From the NCBI GenBank assembly GCA_005798555.1, contig SYJA01000008.1, forward strand, positions 1 through 32,399: a stretch of DNA of 32,399 bases, written 5' to 3'. Shown here piece by piece: positions 1 to 7,822 of this stretch. Below the pieces are notes generated by a model. That model saw only the letters and a list, made by a program, of their open reading frames with translations. It searched no databases and was not told where the DNA came from. Numbering within the stretch: position 1 is the stretch's first letter; every line of letters starts with the position of its first letter. The translations under genes were made by a program, and so were the position numbers. Origin of the DNA: Actinomycetota bacterium (GTDB lineage Bacteria > Actinomycetota > Actinomycetes > S36-B12).

Positions 1-33
1 AGACAGATGCTCTATCCGTTGAGCTACGGGCGC
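1..33 (-). tRNA. tRNA (probably Arg), 5' half only
   Basis: Read on the minus strand this is the first 33 nt of a tRNA: a 7-nt acceptor arm (GCGCCCG), TA at positions 8-9, a GCTC/GAGC D-stem with an AACGGATA loop, and the start of the anticodon arm ending at the universal U33. The window edge falls exactly before the anticodon, so the isotype cannot be read. The GCGCCCGTAGCTCAACGGAT start is typical of actinobacterial tRNA-Arg, hence the tentative call. Confidence 0.8.
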
Positions 34-109
34 TTTGACCTCGGAAGTATAGCCTTTCCCGTAATCTTGGATTGCTGACCCAGTGCCTGCTACGTAGTAC
101 CCTGCGCTC

Positions 110-2407
110 GTGGGCTTCCAGAAGGCCAAGCACCGGCGCCGGCACGCCCGGCTCATCGCACCCCTGCTGATCGTGCCCCCGATCGCCTGCTGGGTAGTGC
201 TACTTGCCGGCGGTATCGCACTTGCCGCCGACACCCCCACCGAGCCACCGCCGTGCGGCGACACCGGCCAGCCCTGCCAGGTTGACAGCCCCGCGGCACC
301 GGTTCCCAGCGCCTCGGGTAATCCACCCGAAGGGCCGCCGGTCGTCACACAAACTGCGCAGCCTGGCCAAAGTGCGCCACCGGTGGGTGACAACAACACC
401 GGGCCGGGCAACACCGGGCCGGGCAACACCGGGCCGGGCAACACCGGGCCGGGCAACACCGGGCCGGGCAACACCGGGCCGGGCAACACCGGGCCGGGCA
501 ACACCGGAGGCGACGCACCGACGGTCAACATCAGCGACGTGTCACTCGTACTCGGCCAGCCCGTCAATGTGCCAATCAACTTCGTGGGCGGTGACGGTAA
601 TCAGCCCGCGAATGTCGAGATCGTGGTAACCGTTACCGGTGGCACCGCGTCCATCCCGGGTGGTTCAAGCGGCAGCACCGCAATCATCCGCGGACCCTTT
701 GAATCAATCAAGGGCAACCTCACCCAGACCATGATCACCGCCACCCAAGAAGGCGCGGTCACCATCAGTGTTCGCGGGTACACAGTGGACGAGCCTGATG
801 AGGCCGTCACCGCATCCCGTGATCTGACGGCGGTGGGCGCGCCCTCCCCTACTCCCAGCCCAACCCCGACGCCAACTCCCACACCCACCGAAGTGGTAGC
901 GCCCGCACCAAGTGCTGCCGCCGACATCCCGGCCGCCACGGCAGCGGCACCGGCAATCCAAACGCGCGCGGCAATTGACCTGCCGAAGTACGAAGCCATT
1001 GACGAACCCAAGGTGGTGGTCGGCACCACGGTTGCCGCAGTTGCCGTGATTGCAGTGGTCGGTGTTTCTGCCGGCGCCATGGCCGGTGGTGCCGGTGGTG
1101 CACCGGCTGGTGGCGGAGGTCCATCAAGTAGCGCCGTACGCAGGGCCGAGGCTGCCGATCGCCAAGATGCCTCGCACTATGCAACCGAACGTGCCAGCAC
1201 TTCACTGGCCGGTATTGATGTTTCCTTCGGCGGAGTGGCGGCCGTAGTTGGTGCGCAGGGCATTGGTGATCGGTCCAAAACCTGGCGACTGCCACTGACA
1301 CCCCATGTTGATAGCAGCGCCCGGTACGGCATCTTGGCGCTCGCTCGCTTCTCGCCCCTAAGCGCCCGATTCATCGCCGATGGCACGTACCTCCGAGCGA
1401 TGTTCGGCTCGGCCGCCCTGCTGCTGCCAATACTCGCGGTGGTGCTCGGTGCTCTTGGGGTCCTCAATGTAAATGGCCTCGCGCTCGCACCGAGCGTGGT
1501 GCTACTTAGTGTCATCGCCTTCGTCGGCACCCTGGATGCCTTCGCAGGGCTTGCGGCCTTCATTGCGTTCACCATCGGTATTGCGGTTTCCGGTGGGATT
1601 ACCAGCGTCGACAGCATTCGCACTCTGTTAGGCCTAGCGGTAATCGGCTTTGGCCCCGCACTCATCGCCGGCGCCACCCGGCCATTGCGCCGAGCCGGCC
1701 ACGAGTTTGATCTTTGGGAGCGGCTCGCCGATTTCGTGATCATCCCGCTGCTCGGTGCTTTCACGGTGCAGAGCATGGTCTCGGCTCTCTCCGGTTTATC
1801 GGGCTATGAAATGTCGATCACGCAATACGCAGACCTCATCGCCATGGTCGCCCTACTCGGGTTGCTCTTGCGGGTGAGCCTGGAAGAATTCACCGCGCGC
1901 GCCTACCCAGCACGAATCACCGAGATCGCCCCAGCCGAGATCCCAAAGCCCGGGACAATCCAACGTTCCATTGTCTCGGTAGTCCGCACCGGGATCTTCT
2001 TATTCATCGCCGTTGCGTTCATCGGCAACGTCTGGCAGTTGTGGGTGGGAGCACTAATTTTTCTCGCCGCCCAGCTATGTGAGGTATTCGCTGCACGGAT
2101 GCCTAATAGTCCAAGGCTCTATCACGCAGTGCCGGTTGGGATCCCGAAGCTGGTACTTATCTTGCTGGTCTCACTCGGGCTCAGCACGCTGCTGACTTTG
2201 GTGCTTGGAGCCAACGCCGATCTCGCCCGTTATTCCTTCGTCTTCTTGATGTTGCCCGGCCTCGCGCTCGCGGCGCTTGGCATGTTCGGGCGGGAGCCCG
2301 CCGAAGGTGACACCCGCTGGTATCTACGACCGAGTATGCGCACCTGGTACCGAGCCGGTGGCATCCTGCTACTCGTCGCCGCCATCTACATCACTCAAAT
2401 GCTTTAA
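110..2407 (+). CDS. Secreted/multi-span membrane protein with NTGPG tandem repeats
   Basis: A 765-residue protein of unknown function from a GTG start. The N-terminus is a basic stretch (KHRRRHAR) followed by a hydrophobic segment ending ALA-AD, which fits a signal peptide or anchor. Next comes a low-complexity region with seven perfect NTGPG repeats (about residues 96-130), a small beta-rich domain (about 135-245) and a Pro-Thr linker. A Gly/Ala-rich hydrophobic segment lies near residues 303-335, and from about residue 430 to the end there are roughly nine or ten further hydrophobic helices. The layout suggests an extracellular repeat plus beta domain tethered to a polytopic membrane domain. 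I recognise no family. It stands alone, between the tRNA and a convergent small gene. Confidence 0.75.
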   Translation: MGFQKAKHRRRHARLIAPLLIVPPIACWVVLLAGGIALAADTPTEPPPCGDTGQPCQVDSPAAPVPSASGNPPEGPPVVTQTAQPGQSAPPVGDNNTGPGNTGPGNTGPGNTGPGNTGPGNTGPGNTGPGNTGGDAPTVNISDVSLVLGQPVNVPINFVGGDGNQPANVEIVVTVTGGTASIPGGSSGSTAIIRGPFESIKGNLTQTMITATQEGAVTISVRGYTVDEPDEAVTASRDLTAVGAPSPTPSPTPTPTPTPTEVVAPAPSAAADIPAATAAAPAIQTRAAIDLPKYEAIDEPKVVVGTTVAAVAVIAVVGVSAGAMAGGAGGAPAGGGGPSSSAVRRAEAADRQDASHYATERASTSLAGIDVSFGGVAAVVGAQGIGDRSKTWRLPLTPHVDSSARYGILALARFSPLSARFIADGTYLRAMFGSAALLLPILAVVLGALGVLNVNGLALAPSVVLLSVIAFVGTLDAFAGLAAFIAFTIGIAVSGGITSVDSIRTLLGLAVIGFGPALIAGATRPLRRAGHEFDLWERLADFVIIPLLGAFTVQSMVSALSGLSGYEMSITQYADLIAMVALLGLLLRVSLEEFTARAYPARITEIAPAEIPKPGTIQRSIVSVVRTGIFLFIAVAFIGNVWQLWVGALIFLAAQLCEVFAARMPNSPRLYHAVPVGIPKLVLILLVSLGLSTLLTLVLGANADLARYSFVFLMLPGLALAALGMFGREPAEGDTRWYLRPSMRTWYRAGGILLLVAAIYITQML
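395..505 (+). repeat. 15-bp in-frame tandem repeat (7 full copies)
   Basis: The unit AACACCGGGCCGGGC is repeated seven times without mismatch from 395 to 499 and followed by a partial copy. It encodes NTGPG each time. Being a multiple of three, copy-number change would lengthen or shorten the extracellular stalk without a frameshift. The identity at nucleotide level points to recent expansion. Confidence 0.95.
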
Positions 2408-2437
2408 CACTTCAAGTCCCGAACCCTGACCAATTGA

Positions 2438-2803
2438 CTAGCTGGTCAACCCCTTGAATGCCACTGCGATCGCTGCTTGGCCGGCCGCCTGATATTTGTT
2501 CGGATCCAGTGCTTGCCCAACCGGGAACCCAACACCTTGGCGATCGGCGACCTCTGCTGTCACGAGGGTGCCGGCGTCACTTTGAGTGAATTCGATATCG
2601 ATGCTGATCGGCAGTTGGTCCGTCGAAGTCAGCCAAATGCCAAGGAGGCGGTACTTGAGCAAATTGCCGCCCGAGCCAGCAATTGCAGCACCACTGTCGG
2701 AATCAACAGTAAGTCCGGCTGCCATCAAGTTGGAGTGCACCAACGCTTTCGCATCGTCAACACTTAGGTTCGTGGTAATGCTGCCTTCGGCTACAATTGT
2801 CAT
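2438..2803 (-). CDS. Small protein of unknown function
   Basis: A 121-residue protein. I chose the internal ATG at 2803 (protein starts MTIVAEGS) because the longer reading back to 2866 would run into the divergent Rieske gene and its leader. It looks like a soluble alpha/beta domain with alternating strands; no signal peptide, membrane helix or catalytic motif is visible. The overall feel (short helix followed by strands) resembles SRPBCC-like or DUF lipid-binding folds, but I cannot support that. It is convergent with the large membrane protein and divergent from the Rieske gene. Confidence 0.65.
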   Translation of the reverse strand: MTIVAEGSITTNLSVDDAKALVHSNLMAAGLTVDSDSGAAIAGSGGNLLKYRLLGIWLTSTDQLPISIDIEFTQSDAGTLVTAEVADRQGVGFPVGQALDPNKYQAAGQAAIAVAFKGLTS

Positions 2804-2856
2804 AACCGCAACCTTACATGGCCCCTTTGCTGATCGCCGGTGTGTAATAATCCACC

Positions 2857-3279
2857 ATGGAGCCAAACCGCCGCCAGTTCCTGACCGGGGCCTGCGCCCT
2901 CTTGGGGGCCGGACTAGGTGCCGCCCTGCTCGCCGACTCAGCCGATGCCGCCACCGGCATCAAGCGCAAGAAGAACGGTCAGGTCGAAGTCACCGTCGCG
3001 CAAATCCCGGGCCTCCAAAACATAAATGGCGTGGTGAACCTAGGCACCGTAAAAGGCGTTCCCACCGCGGTGGTGCGCACCGGCGCCTCCACCTACACCG
3101 CCTTGAACCTGCGCTGCCCACATGCCGGGGTTACCGTTCGCGACACCGGTACGCAGTGGCTGTGCCCCGCACATGGATCGCAGTTTGCACTCGATGGTGC
3201 ATTCATTAGTGGCCCGGCTGGGCGTGCGCTGACACCAGTGAGCGCCCGGCTTAGTCGTGGGATCCTGACGGTCGGCTAG
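2857..3279 (+). CDS. Tat-exported Rieske [2Fe-2S] protein
   Basis: A 140-residue protein with a twin-arginine signal (NRRQFLTG, residues 4-11, then a hydrophobic stretch ending ADA-AT). Its Rieske domain has both cluster-binding motifs: C87-P-H89 and C103-P-A-H106 (CPAHG). The two Cys and two His ligands are all present. It resembles the small stand-alone QcrA/arsenite-oxidase-type Rieske proteins that actinobacteria export folded. No partner oxidoreductase lies beside it, so its electron partner is unknown. The start ATG sits just downstream of the divergent gene. Confidence 0.9.
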   Translation: MEPNRRQFLTGACALLGAGLGAALLADSADAATGIKRKKNGQVEVTVAQIPGLQNINGVVNLGTVKGVPTAVVRTGASTYTALNLRCPHAGVTVRDTGTQWLCPAHGSQFALDGAFISGPAGRALTPVSARLSRGILTVG

Positions 3280-3300
3280 GGCAAACCACCGGGGCCTTGC

Positions 3301-3393
3301 TGGCGGAGGCGGGGAGATTTGAACTCCCGATGGGCGATAAACCCAAACCGCATTAGCAGTGCGGCGCCATAGACCGGACTAGGCGACGCCTCC
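3301..3393 (-). tRNA. tRNA-Ser(GCT)
   Basis: On the minus strand a 93-nt class II tRNA begins GGAGGCG and ends CGCCTCC-G-CCA, with the acceptor arms perfectly complementary and CCA encoded. The anticodon loop reads CTGCTAA, giving anticodon GCT. A long variable arm (TTTGGG...CCCA region) and a TTCAAAT T-loop confirm serine. It decodes AGC/AGU. Confidence 0.96.
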
Positions 3394-3476
3394 AAGCTGA
3401 CGCCTGCGGCGCAGCGGGAGTAAGAGTATCGGGTGCGGTACCGCACCTCGGCAGGTATCGGGCACACTTAGGCCTC

Positions 3477-4232
3477 GTGACCACCACCTTGGCAATCGAC
3501 TGCGGCGGTGGGGGTATCAAGGGCTCGGTCCTTGACGAATCCGGCACTATGCGGGCCCAGCCGATCCGGGTGCCGACCCCTTATCCCTTGCCGACGGCCC
3601 TTTTCGTAAAAACTCTGGTGGATCTAGCCGCCAGTTTGCCGACCGCTGATCGGGCCACCGTGGGCTTGCCCGGAATGATCCGCCACGGCGTGGTGGTCAC
3701 CACCCCCCACTACGTCACCCGCTCCGGGCCGCGCACCCGGGTGCTACCCGAGTTGGTTTTGGAGTGGGAGGGTTTTGACGCCAAAACCGCGTTGACGGCA
3801 GCTCTCGGCTGCCCCACGATCGTGTTGAACGACGCAGAGGTGCACGGCGCGGGCGTGGTCGCAGGGCAAGGGCTCGAGGTGGTCCTGACTTTGGGTACCG
3901 GATTGGGTTCAGCCGTGTACGACGGCGGCCGCCTCGCCCCGCACCTGGAGTTATCGCAGGCCCCGGTGCGTTGGGGCCTGTCGTACGACACCTATATCGG
4001 TGAGCATGAACGCCGCCGACTGGGTGATGCCCTTTGGTCGCGGCGCATTGGGCGCATGGTAGAGGGTCTGCGCCCGGTGTTCATGTGGGATCGGCTCTAC
4101 CTCGGTGGCGGCAACAGTCGGCACATAACGCCGGTGATCCTTAATCGCATCGGCGATGACGTGGTAATTGTGCCCAATGCAGCAGCCTTAGTCGGTGGCG
4201 CCCGCGCCTGGCTGCTGCAAACCGAATCGTGA
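3477..4232 (+). CDS. ROK-family kinase, polyphosphate-glucokinase-like
   Basis: A 251-residue protein from GTG. The N-terminus LAIDCGGGGIKG is the phosphate-1 loop of the actin-like ATPase fold; VLTLGTGLGSAVYDGG is the phosphate-2 loop, and LND-AE holds the expected catalytic Asp. Length and the late YLGGGNS motif match polyphosphate glucokinase (PpgK) relatives. However, the sugar-binding ExGH motif of PpgK/ROK enzymes reads ELSQ here, so the usual substrate His is absent and the sugar may differ or the enzyme may be altered. Its stop overlaps the start of the next gene (GTGA), so the two are co-translated. Confidence 0.8.
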   Translation: MTTTLAIDCGGGGIKGSVLDESGTMRAQPIRVPTPYPLPTALFVKTLVDLAASLPTADRATVGLPGMIRHGVVVTTPHYVTRSGPRTRVLPELVLEWEGFDAKTALTAALGCPTIVLNDAEVHGAGVVAGQGLEVVLTLGTGLGSAVYDGGRLAPHLELSQAPVRWGLSYDTYIGEHERRRLGDALWSRRIGRMVEGLRPVFMWDRLYLGGGNSRHITPVILNRIGDDVVIVPNAAALVGGARAWLLQTES

Positions 4233-5206
4233 CAACACGCAGCGGGCCGACCGCACGCAAAGTCGATGCCATCGGGATTGGCATGTATCTGCTCGCCGCA
4301 TTCCTCTTCGCCCTCAATGGCTCAATCGCTAAACTCGCGATCGCAGCCGGCCTCGACCCGGCGCACCTAACGCAACTTCGCAACGGCGGCGCGATGGTGG
4401 TGCTCGTAGTCTTTGTGTCTTTCACTAACCGAGGTGGATTTCGCATTAGGCGTGGCGAGCTCCCGTTCCTGTTGGCCTACGGGGTCATCGCGTTCGTGCT
4501 GGTGCAGTTCCTGTATTTCTTCACCATCTCACGTTTGCCACTGGGCCTTGGCACTCTGCTTGCCTTTCTTGCCCCGGTGGTTGTCGCACTTTGGGTGCGC
4601 TTTGGCAAGACCCAACCGGTGAGCAACCGCATTTGGCTGGCTATCGTCCTCACCCTCATCGGGCTCGCATTGGTGTCGCAAATCTGGCAGGGCTTCGAAT
4701 TTGACATCCTCGGCGTGCTCGCCGGACTGTCACTCGCCGTCGCACTGGCCTTGTATTGGCTCCTCGGCGAGGCCGGCCAAGCAAGACGCGATGGGGTCTC
4801 ATTAACCATGTGGGGCTTCATCTTTGCTACTGCCACTTGGACGATAGTGCTGCCGTGGTGGGGATTCCCGTGGGCGGTGCTGGGTGAAATGTCGACACCC
4901 GAAACCACCCAAGTCCCAGCGCTGCCGATCTGGGGCATCATGCTTTGGGGGGTGCTCCTCGGAACCGTGGTCCCGTTCCTGCTGGTTCTTGGTTCATTGC
5001 GTCGCATCGGTGCCCAGCGGGCCGGCATCGTGGCAGCAACCGAACCGCTTTGGGCCGGGTTGATTGCAATTTTCGTGCTCGGCGAGATGCTCAATTGGGT
5101 GCAAGCCCTCGGTGGCTGCGTTGTGGTCGCCGGGGTGGTGCTCGCCGAGACTTCGCGGCGCGTCAGCGCTCGCGAGGAGGCGGGATCTCTCCCGAGCCCC
5201 GTTTAA
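4229..5206 (+). CDS. EamA/DMT-superfamily transporter
   Basis: A 325-residue membrane protein with about ten hydrophobic helices in two EamA repeats (about residues 15-145 and 160-310). The second repeat ends with the typical AATEPLWAGL...FVLGE sequence of drug/metabolite exporters. Substrate unknown. It starts by a 4-bp GTGA overlap with the ROK gene. Its last 44 bp overlap the 3' end of the convergent LacI gene. Confidence 0.88.
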   Translation: MTTRSGPTARKVDAIGIGMYLLAAFLFALNGSIAKLAIAAGLDPAHLTQLRNGGAMVVLVVFVSFTNRGGFRIRRGELPFLLAYGVIAFVLVQFLYFFTISRLPLGLGTLLAFLAPVVVALWVRFGKTQPVSNRIWLAIVLTLIGLALVSQIWQGFEFDILGVLAGLSLAVALALYWLLGEAGQARRDGVSLTMWGFIFATATWTIVLPWWGFPWAVLGEMSTPETTQVPALPIWGIMLWGVLLGTVVPFLLVLGSLRRIGAQRAGIVAATEPLWAGLIAIFVLGEMLNWVQALGGCVVVAGVVLAETSRRVSAREEAGSLPSPV

Positions 5207-6233
5207 TCAGCTCCGATGGCACCACCGTGGTCGCGGTAGCGCGGCCCGCATCAGCAATGCGGGCAAATAGCGCTTCGGCAGCCAACCGACCAATGCGCCG
5301 CGGATCTTGCGCAACCACCGTGACTCCCGGGTTGAGTACGTCGGCCAGTTCGAAGTCGTCATAACCAATCTGCGCAACGGACCGCTCGACACCCAAAGAG
5401 CGCAGCGCCCTGACCGCCCCCATGCTGATCAAGTTTTGCGCGGTGAAGATCGCGGTAGGTGGGTTGGCGCTCTGCATTAGCGCAGTCACGATTCTCTCGG
5501 CCTGCTGAACTGTTCGCACATCGCGAACGACGTAATCAGCTGGCACCTTGACCTGCGCCGCCATCATCGCGTCGAGGTAGCCGTCATAACGGTCTTCAGC
5601 GGTCGGTAGCGCTGCCACGCCACCGATAAAGGCGATGCGATGATGACCCATTCCAATTAGGTGACGCACCGCATTCTCGGTGGCACCGCGGTTGTCGGTC
5701 ACGATGACGTCGCCATCGACACCGCGCGGTGCCCGGTCGACGAATGCCAGCGCCAGACCCGAACGCATTTCATTCGCGAGGTAGCCCTGCTCCAGGGCGG
5801 TCGGTGCGAGAATCAATCCATCAACCCGCCTAGATAACAGCTCCTCGATTATTTGCTGCTCTTGGTTTTGATCCTCGTCAAGGCTCGCCGCGAAAACCGC
5901 AACCCCGCGCTGCACGGCCACCTCTTCGACCCCGCGCAAAATTGCGGCAAAGAATGGGTTAGAGACATCTTCAAGGACGAGGCCGATGGTGGCGGTGCGC
6001 TGCCCCGCCCGCCGCAGATTCGCCGCGGTCAGGTTGGGGCGAAAATCCAGTTGGGTGGCCGCCCGCTCAACTTTACGAACCAACTCCGAGGACACGCCGG
6101 GTTCCCGGTTGACCACCCGGGAGACCGTCTTCAGGCTGACCCCAGCCAGGGCCGCGACTTCGCGCATGGTGGACCGTGGCCGGTGGCCGGGCGGGCCATC
6201 TGGCGGTGGCTGGGGACTAGATAACGTTGTCAT
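5163..6233 (-). CDS. LacI-family transcriptional repressor of the sugar ABC cassette
   Basis: A 356-residue regulator. The helix-turn-helix is at about residues 22-45 (TMREVAALAGVSLKTVSRVV), followed by the hinge helix and a periplasmic-binding-protein-like effector domain (TIGLVLEDVSNPFF onward) to residue ~345. It is divergent from a sugar-binding-protein gene. A LacI-type palindrome lies on its own start codon and a second on the promoter of the ABC cassette, so it very likely represses both. The effector is presumably the transported sugar. It overlaps the EamA gene tail-to-tail. Confidence 0.93.
   Translation of the reverse strand: MTTLSSPQPPPDGPPGHRPRSTMREVAALAGVSLKTVSRVVNREPGVSSELVRKVERAATQLDFRPNLTAANLRRAGQRTATIGLVLEDVSNPFFAAILRGVEEVAVQRGVAVFAASLDEDQNQEQQIIEELLSRRVDGLILAPTALEQGYLANEMRSGLALAFVDRAPRGVDGDVIVTDNRGATENAVRHLIGMGHHRIAFIGGVAALPTAEDRYDGYLDAMMAAQVKVPADYVVRDVRTVQQAERIVTALMQSANPPTAIFTAQNLISMGAVRALRSLGVERSVAQIGYDDFELADVLNPGVTVVAQDPRRIGRLAAEALFARIADAGRATATTVVPSELIKRGSGEIPPPRER
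6220..6231. promoter_or_regulatory. Putative LacI-type operator O2 (autoregulatory)
   Basis: GATAACGTTGTC, a near-palindrome with the AACGTT core of LacI-family sites, differing from the perfect site at 6297-6308 by one base. It abuts the ATG of the repressor gene (start at 6233). Its centre lies 77 bp from that of the other site, about seven helical turns, which would allow looping. Confidence 0.7.
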
Positions 6234-6262
6234 TACGAAACCGGAGTATTGCAGATATCACC

Positions 6263-6291
6263 TTGACAGTGAAGTCCTAGGGCACTAGAAA
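6263..6291 (+). promoter_or_regulatory. Sigma-70-type promoter of the sugar ABC cassette
   Basis: A perfect -35 TTGACA (6263-6268), a 17-nt spacer and a -10 TAGAAA (6286-6291). Transcription would begin near 6298, inside the perfect operator at 6297-6308, so repressor binding would block initiation. The implied leader is about 210 nt. Confidence 0.65.
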
Positions 6292-6296
6292 TATCA

Positions 6297-6308
6297 GACA
6301 ACGTTGTC
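6297..6308. promoter_or_regulatory. LacI-type operator O1 (perfect palindrome)
   Basis: GACAACGTTGTC is a perfect 12-bp palindrome with a central CG, the classical LacI/GalR-family symmetry. It coincides with the predicted transcription start of the sugar cassette. Confidence 0.8.
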
Positions 6309-6369
6309 ACCTAAGGCGGTGGCAACTTGATAAGAGACACCTGTTTGCGGCCCGGCTGCGAATTTTCCC

Positions 6370-6410
6370 GGTGCCTAACTTCGGTGAAGATGCCATAACG
6401 GTTAGGCACC
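6370..6410 (+). promoter_or_regulatory. Structured leader hairpin in the 5' UTR of the sugar-binding protein gene
   Basis: GGTGCCTAAC (6370-6379) and GTTAGGCACC (6401-6410) form a perfect 10-bp stem with a 21-nt loop, within the predicted leader and 100 nt upstream of the start codon. It could stabilise the mRNA or act in attenuation. The 276 bp between 6234 and 6509 hold this, the promoter and the operators. Confidence 0.5.
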
Positions 6411-6509
6411 AGTACGGTTCCAAGGCCTAGCGATGGTCTCCCCGGACCACTAAAAAAGGGACGTGCACAAGTGTTACATCCACCTCCATCCCCCTTCGAA
6501 GGGAAACAA

Positions 6510-7658
6510 ATGACTAACCGCATCACACGCGGACGTACGTTCGCGGCAATCGCTGCCGTCGGCGCACTTTCGGTGACCTTGGCGGCCTGCAGTTCGGGCA
6601 CCACGGCCACCACTGAATCCGCAGCACCTGCGGCTTCGGAAGCAGCACCAGCAGCACCAGCAGCAGCCGTTGCTGTCTCGCTCATCACCAAGGACTCAAC
6701 CAACCCGTTCTTCGTCGCCATGCAAGAAGGCGCCAAGGCCGCGGCTGCAGCAGCCGGTGTTGACCTGACCGTCGGCTCAGGCAAGGAAGAGGGCGACGAT
6801 GCGGGCCAGATCGCCCTCATTGAGAACGCCATCGCCCAAGGCCAAGCCGGTATCCTGATCACCCCGATGTCGGTAAACGTCAACGAAGCCATCAAGAAGG
6901 CTCGCGACGCCGGCCTCTATGTGATTGCTCTTGACACCCCAACCGATCCACCGGACGTCGTTGACATCACTTTCGCAACGGACAACTGCCTCGCTGGTGA
7001 GGCAATTGGCCAGTGGACCGCAGGCAAACTCAATGGCGCAAAAGCCATCATCGCTCGCCTGGTGATCTTCAACGATCGCATGGTGTCGGTTGACTACTGC
7101 CGCGACAATGGCTTCCTAAAGGGCCTTGGCGTCGACATCGTTGACCCGACGATCATGGGTGACGAGCCCACCTCCGGCAAGTACACCACCGGTGCCGGTG
7201 GCGACTACGAAATCGTCTGCCTTGAAGCCACGGGCGCCAATGAAGAAGGCGGCCGCAAGGGCATGGAGACCTGCCTGTCGAAGAACCCAGACATCAACGT
7301 CGTCTACACGATCAACGAGCCAACAGCATTCGGTGCCGATGCGGCACTTAAGGCAGCTGGTAAGACGGTCGGCAAGGATGTCTTCGTCGTCTCGGTTGAC
7401 GGTGGTCTCGCAGGTGTTGAGGCCGTCAAGGCCGGCAGCATCCAGGCCACCTCGCAGCAGTACCCGCTGCGGATGGCTTCCCTTGGTGTCGAAGCCATCA
7501 AGGCAATTGCCGATGGTGGGGCTCCCCCGGCGAACACGTCAGCAAATGGCCAGTTCTACGACACCGGTGTGACCCTTTGCACCGAGGATCCTCAGGACAC
7601 CGTCACCGCGGCTACTCAGGAGAATGCGCAATACTGCATCGACAACGCCTGGGGCTAA
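6510..7658 (+). CDS. Sugar ABC transporter substrate-binding lipoprotein
   Basis: A 382-residue type I periplasmic-binding protein. I start it at ATG 6510 because AGGGAA lies just upstream and because this gives a proper lipoprotein signal with lipobox LAAC27. An Ala/Ser/Pro linker follows. The domain reads VSLITKDSTNPFF...GILITPMSV...VYTINEPTAFGA...VSVDGG, as in ribose/fructose-binding proteins (RbsB/FrcB). The mature domain has six Cys (in DNC, DYC, IVC, ETC, TLC, QYC contexts), enough for three disulfides, which is many for this family. First gene of the LacI-regulated cassette; a strong hairpin follows it. Confidence 0.93.
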   Translation: MTNRITRGRTFAAIAAVGALSVTLAACSSGTTATTESAAPAASEAAPAAPAAAVAVSLITKDSTNPFFVAMQEGAKAAAAAAGVDLTVGSGKEEGDDAGQIALIENAIAQGQAGILITPMSVNVNEAIKKARDAGLYVIALDTPTDPPDVVDITFATDNCLAGEAIGQWTAGKLNGAKAIIARLVIFNDRMVSVDYCRDNGFLKGLGVDIVDPTIMGDEPTSGKYTTGAGGDYEIVCLEATGANEEGGRKGMETCLSKNPDINVVYTINEPTAFGADAALKAAGKTVGKDVFVVSVDGGLAGVEAVKAGSIQATSQQYPLRMASLGVEAIKAIADGGAPPANTSANGQFYDTGVTLCTEDPQDTVTAATQENAQYCIDNAWG

Positions 7659-7692
7659 ACCCCCTTGTCCGCGCAAGCGGATCAGCGTTGAC

Positions 7693-7728
7693 GCGGGGGG
7701 CGGCAATCTTCGGATTGCTGCCCCCCGT
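7693..7728 (+). terminator. Strong GC hairpin after the binding-protein gene (attenuator or mRNA stabiliser)
   Basis: A stem of 14-16 bp (GGGGGGCGGCAATC with its complement, one G-U pair) closed by a TTCG tetraloop. No U-run follows. Placed between the binding-protein and permease genes, it probably lets binding protein be made in excess, by partial termination or by protecting the upstream mRNA 3' end. Confidence 0.65.
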
Positions 7729-7822
7729 TACGCAACTTCCAGCTAATCTCCTGTCAACAAAGCGATCACCTTGAGCACCCTCGGGCTGCTGAGCCGGAGG
7801 CTAAAATGTCGGAGGCACCTCG

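Noticed and set aside
601-1776. Long open frames on the minus strand opposite the membrane protein
   Set aside because: They mirror GC-rich codon positions of the plus-strand gene, have no family signature and low-complexity composition.
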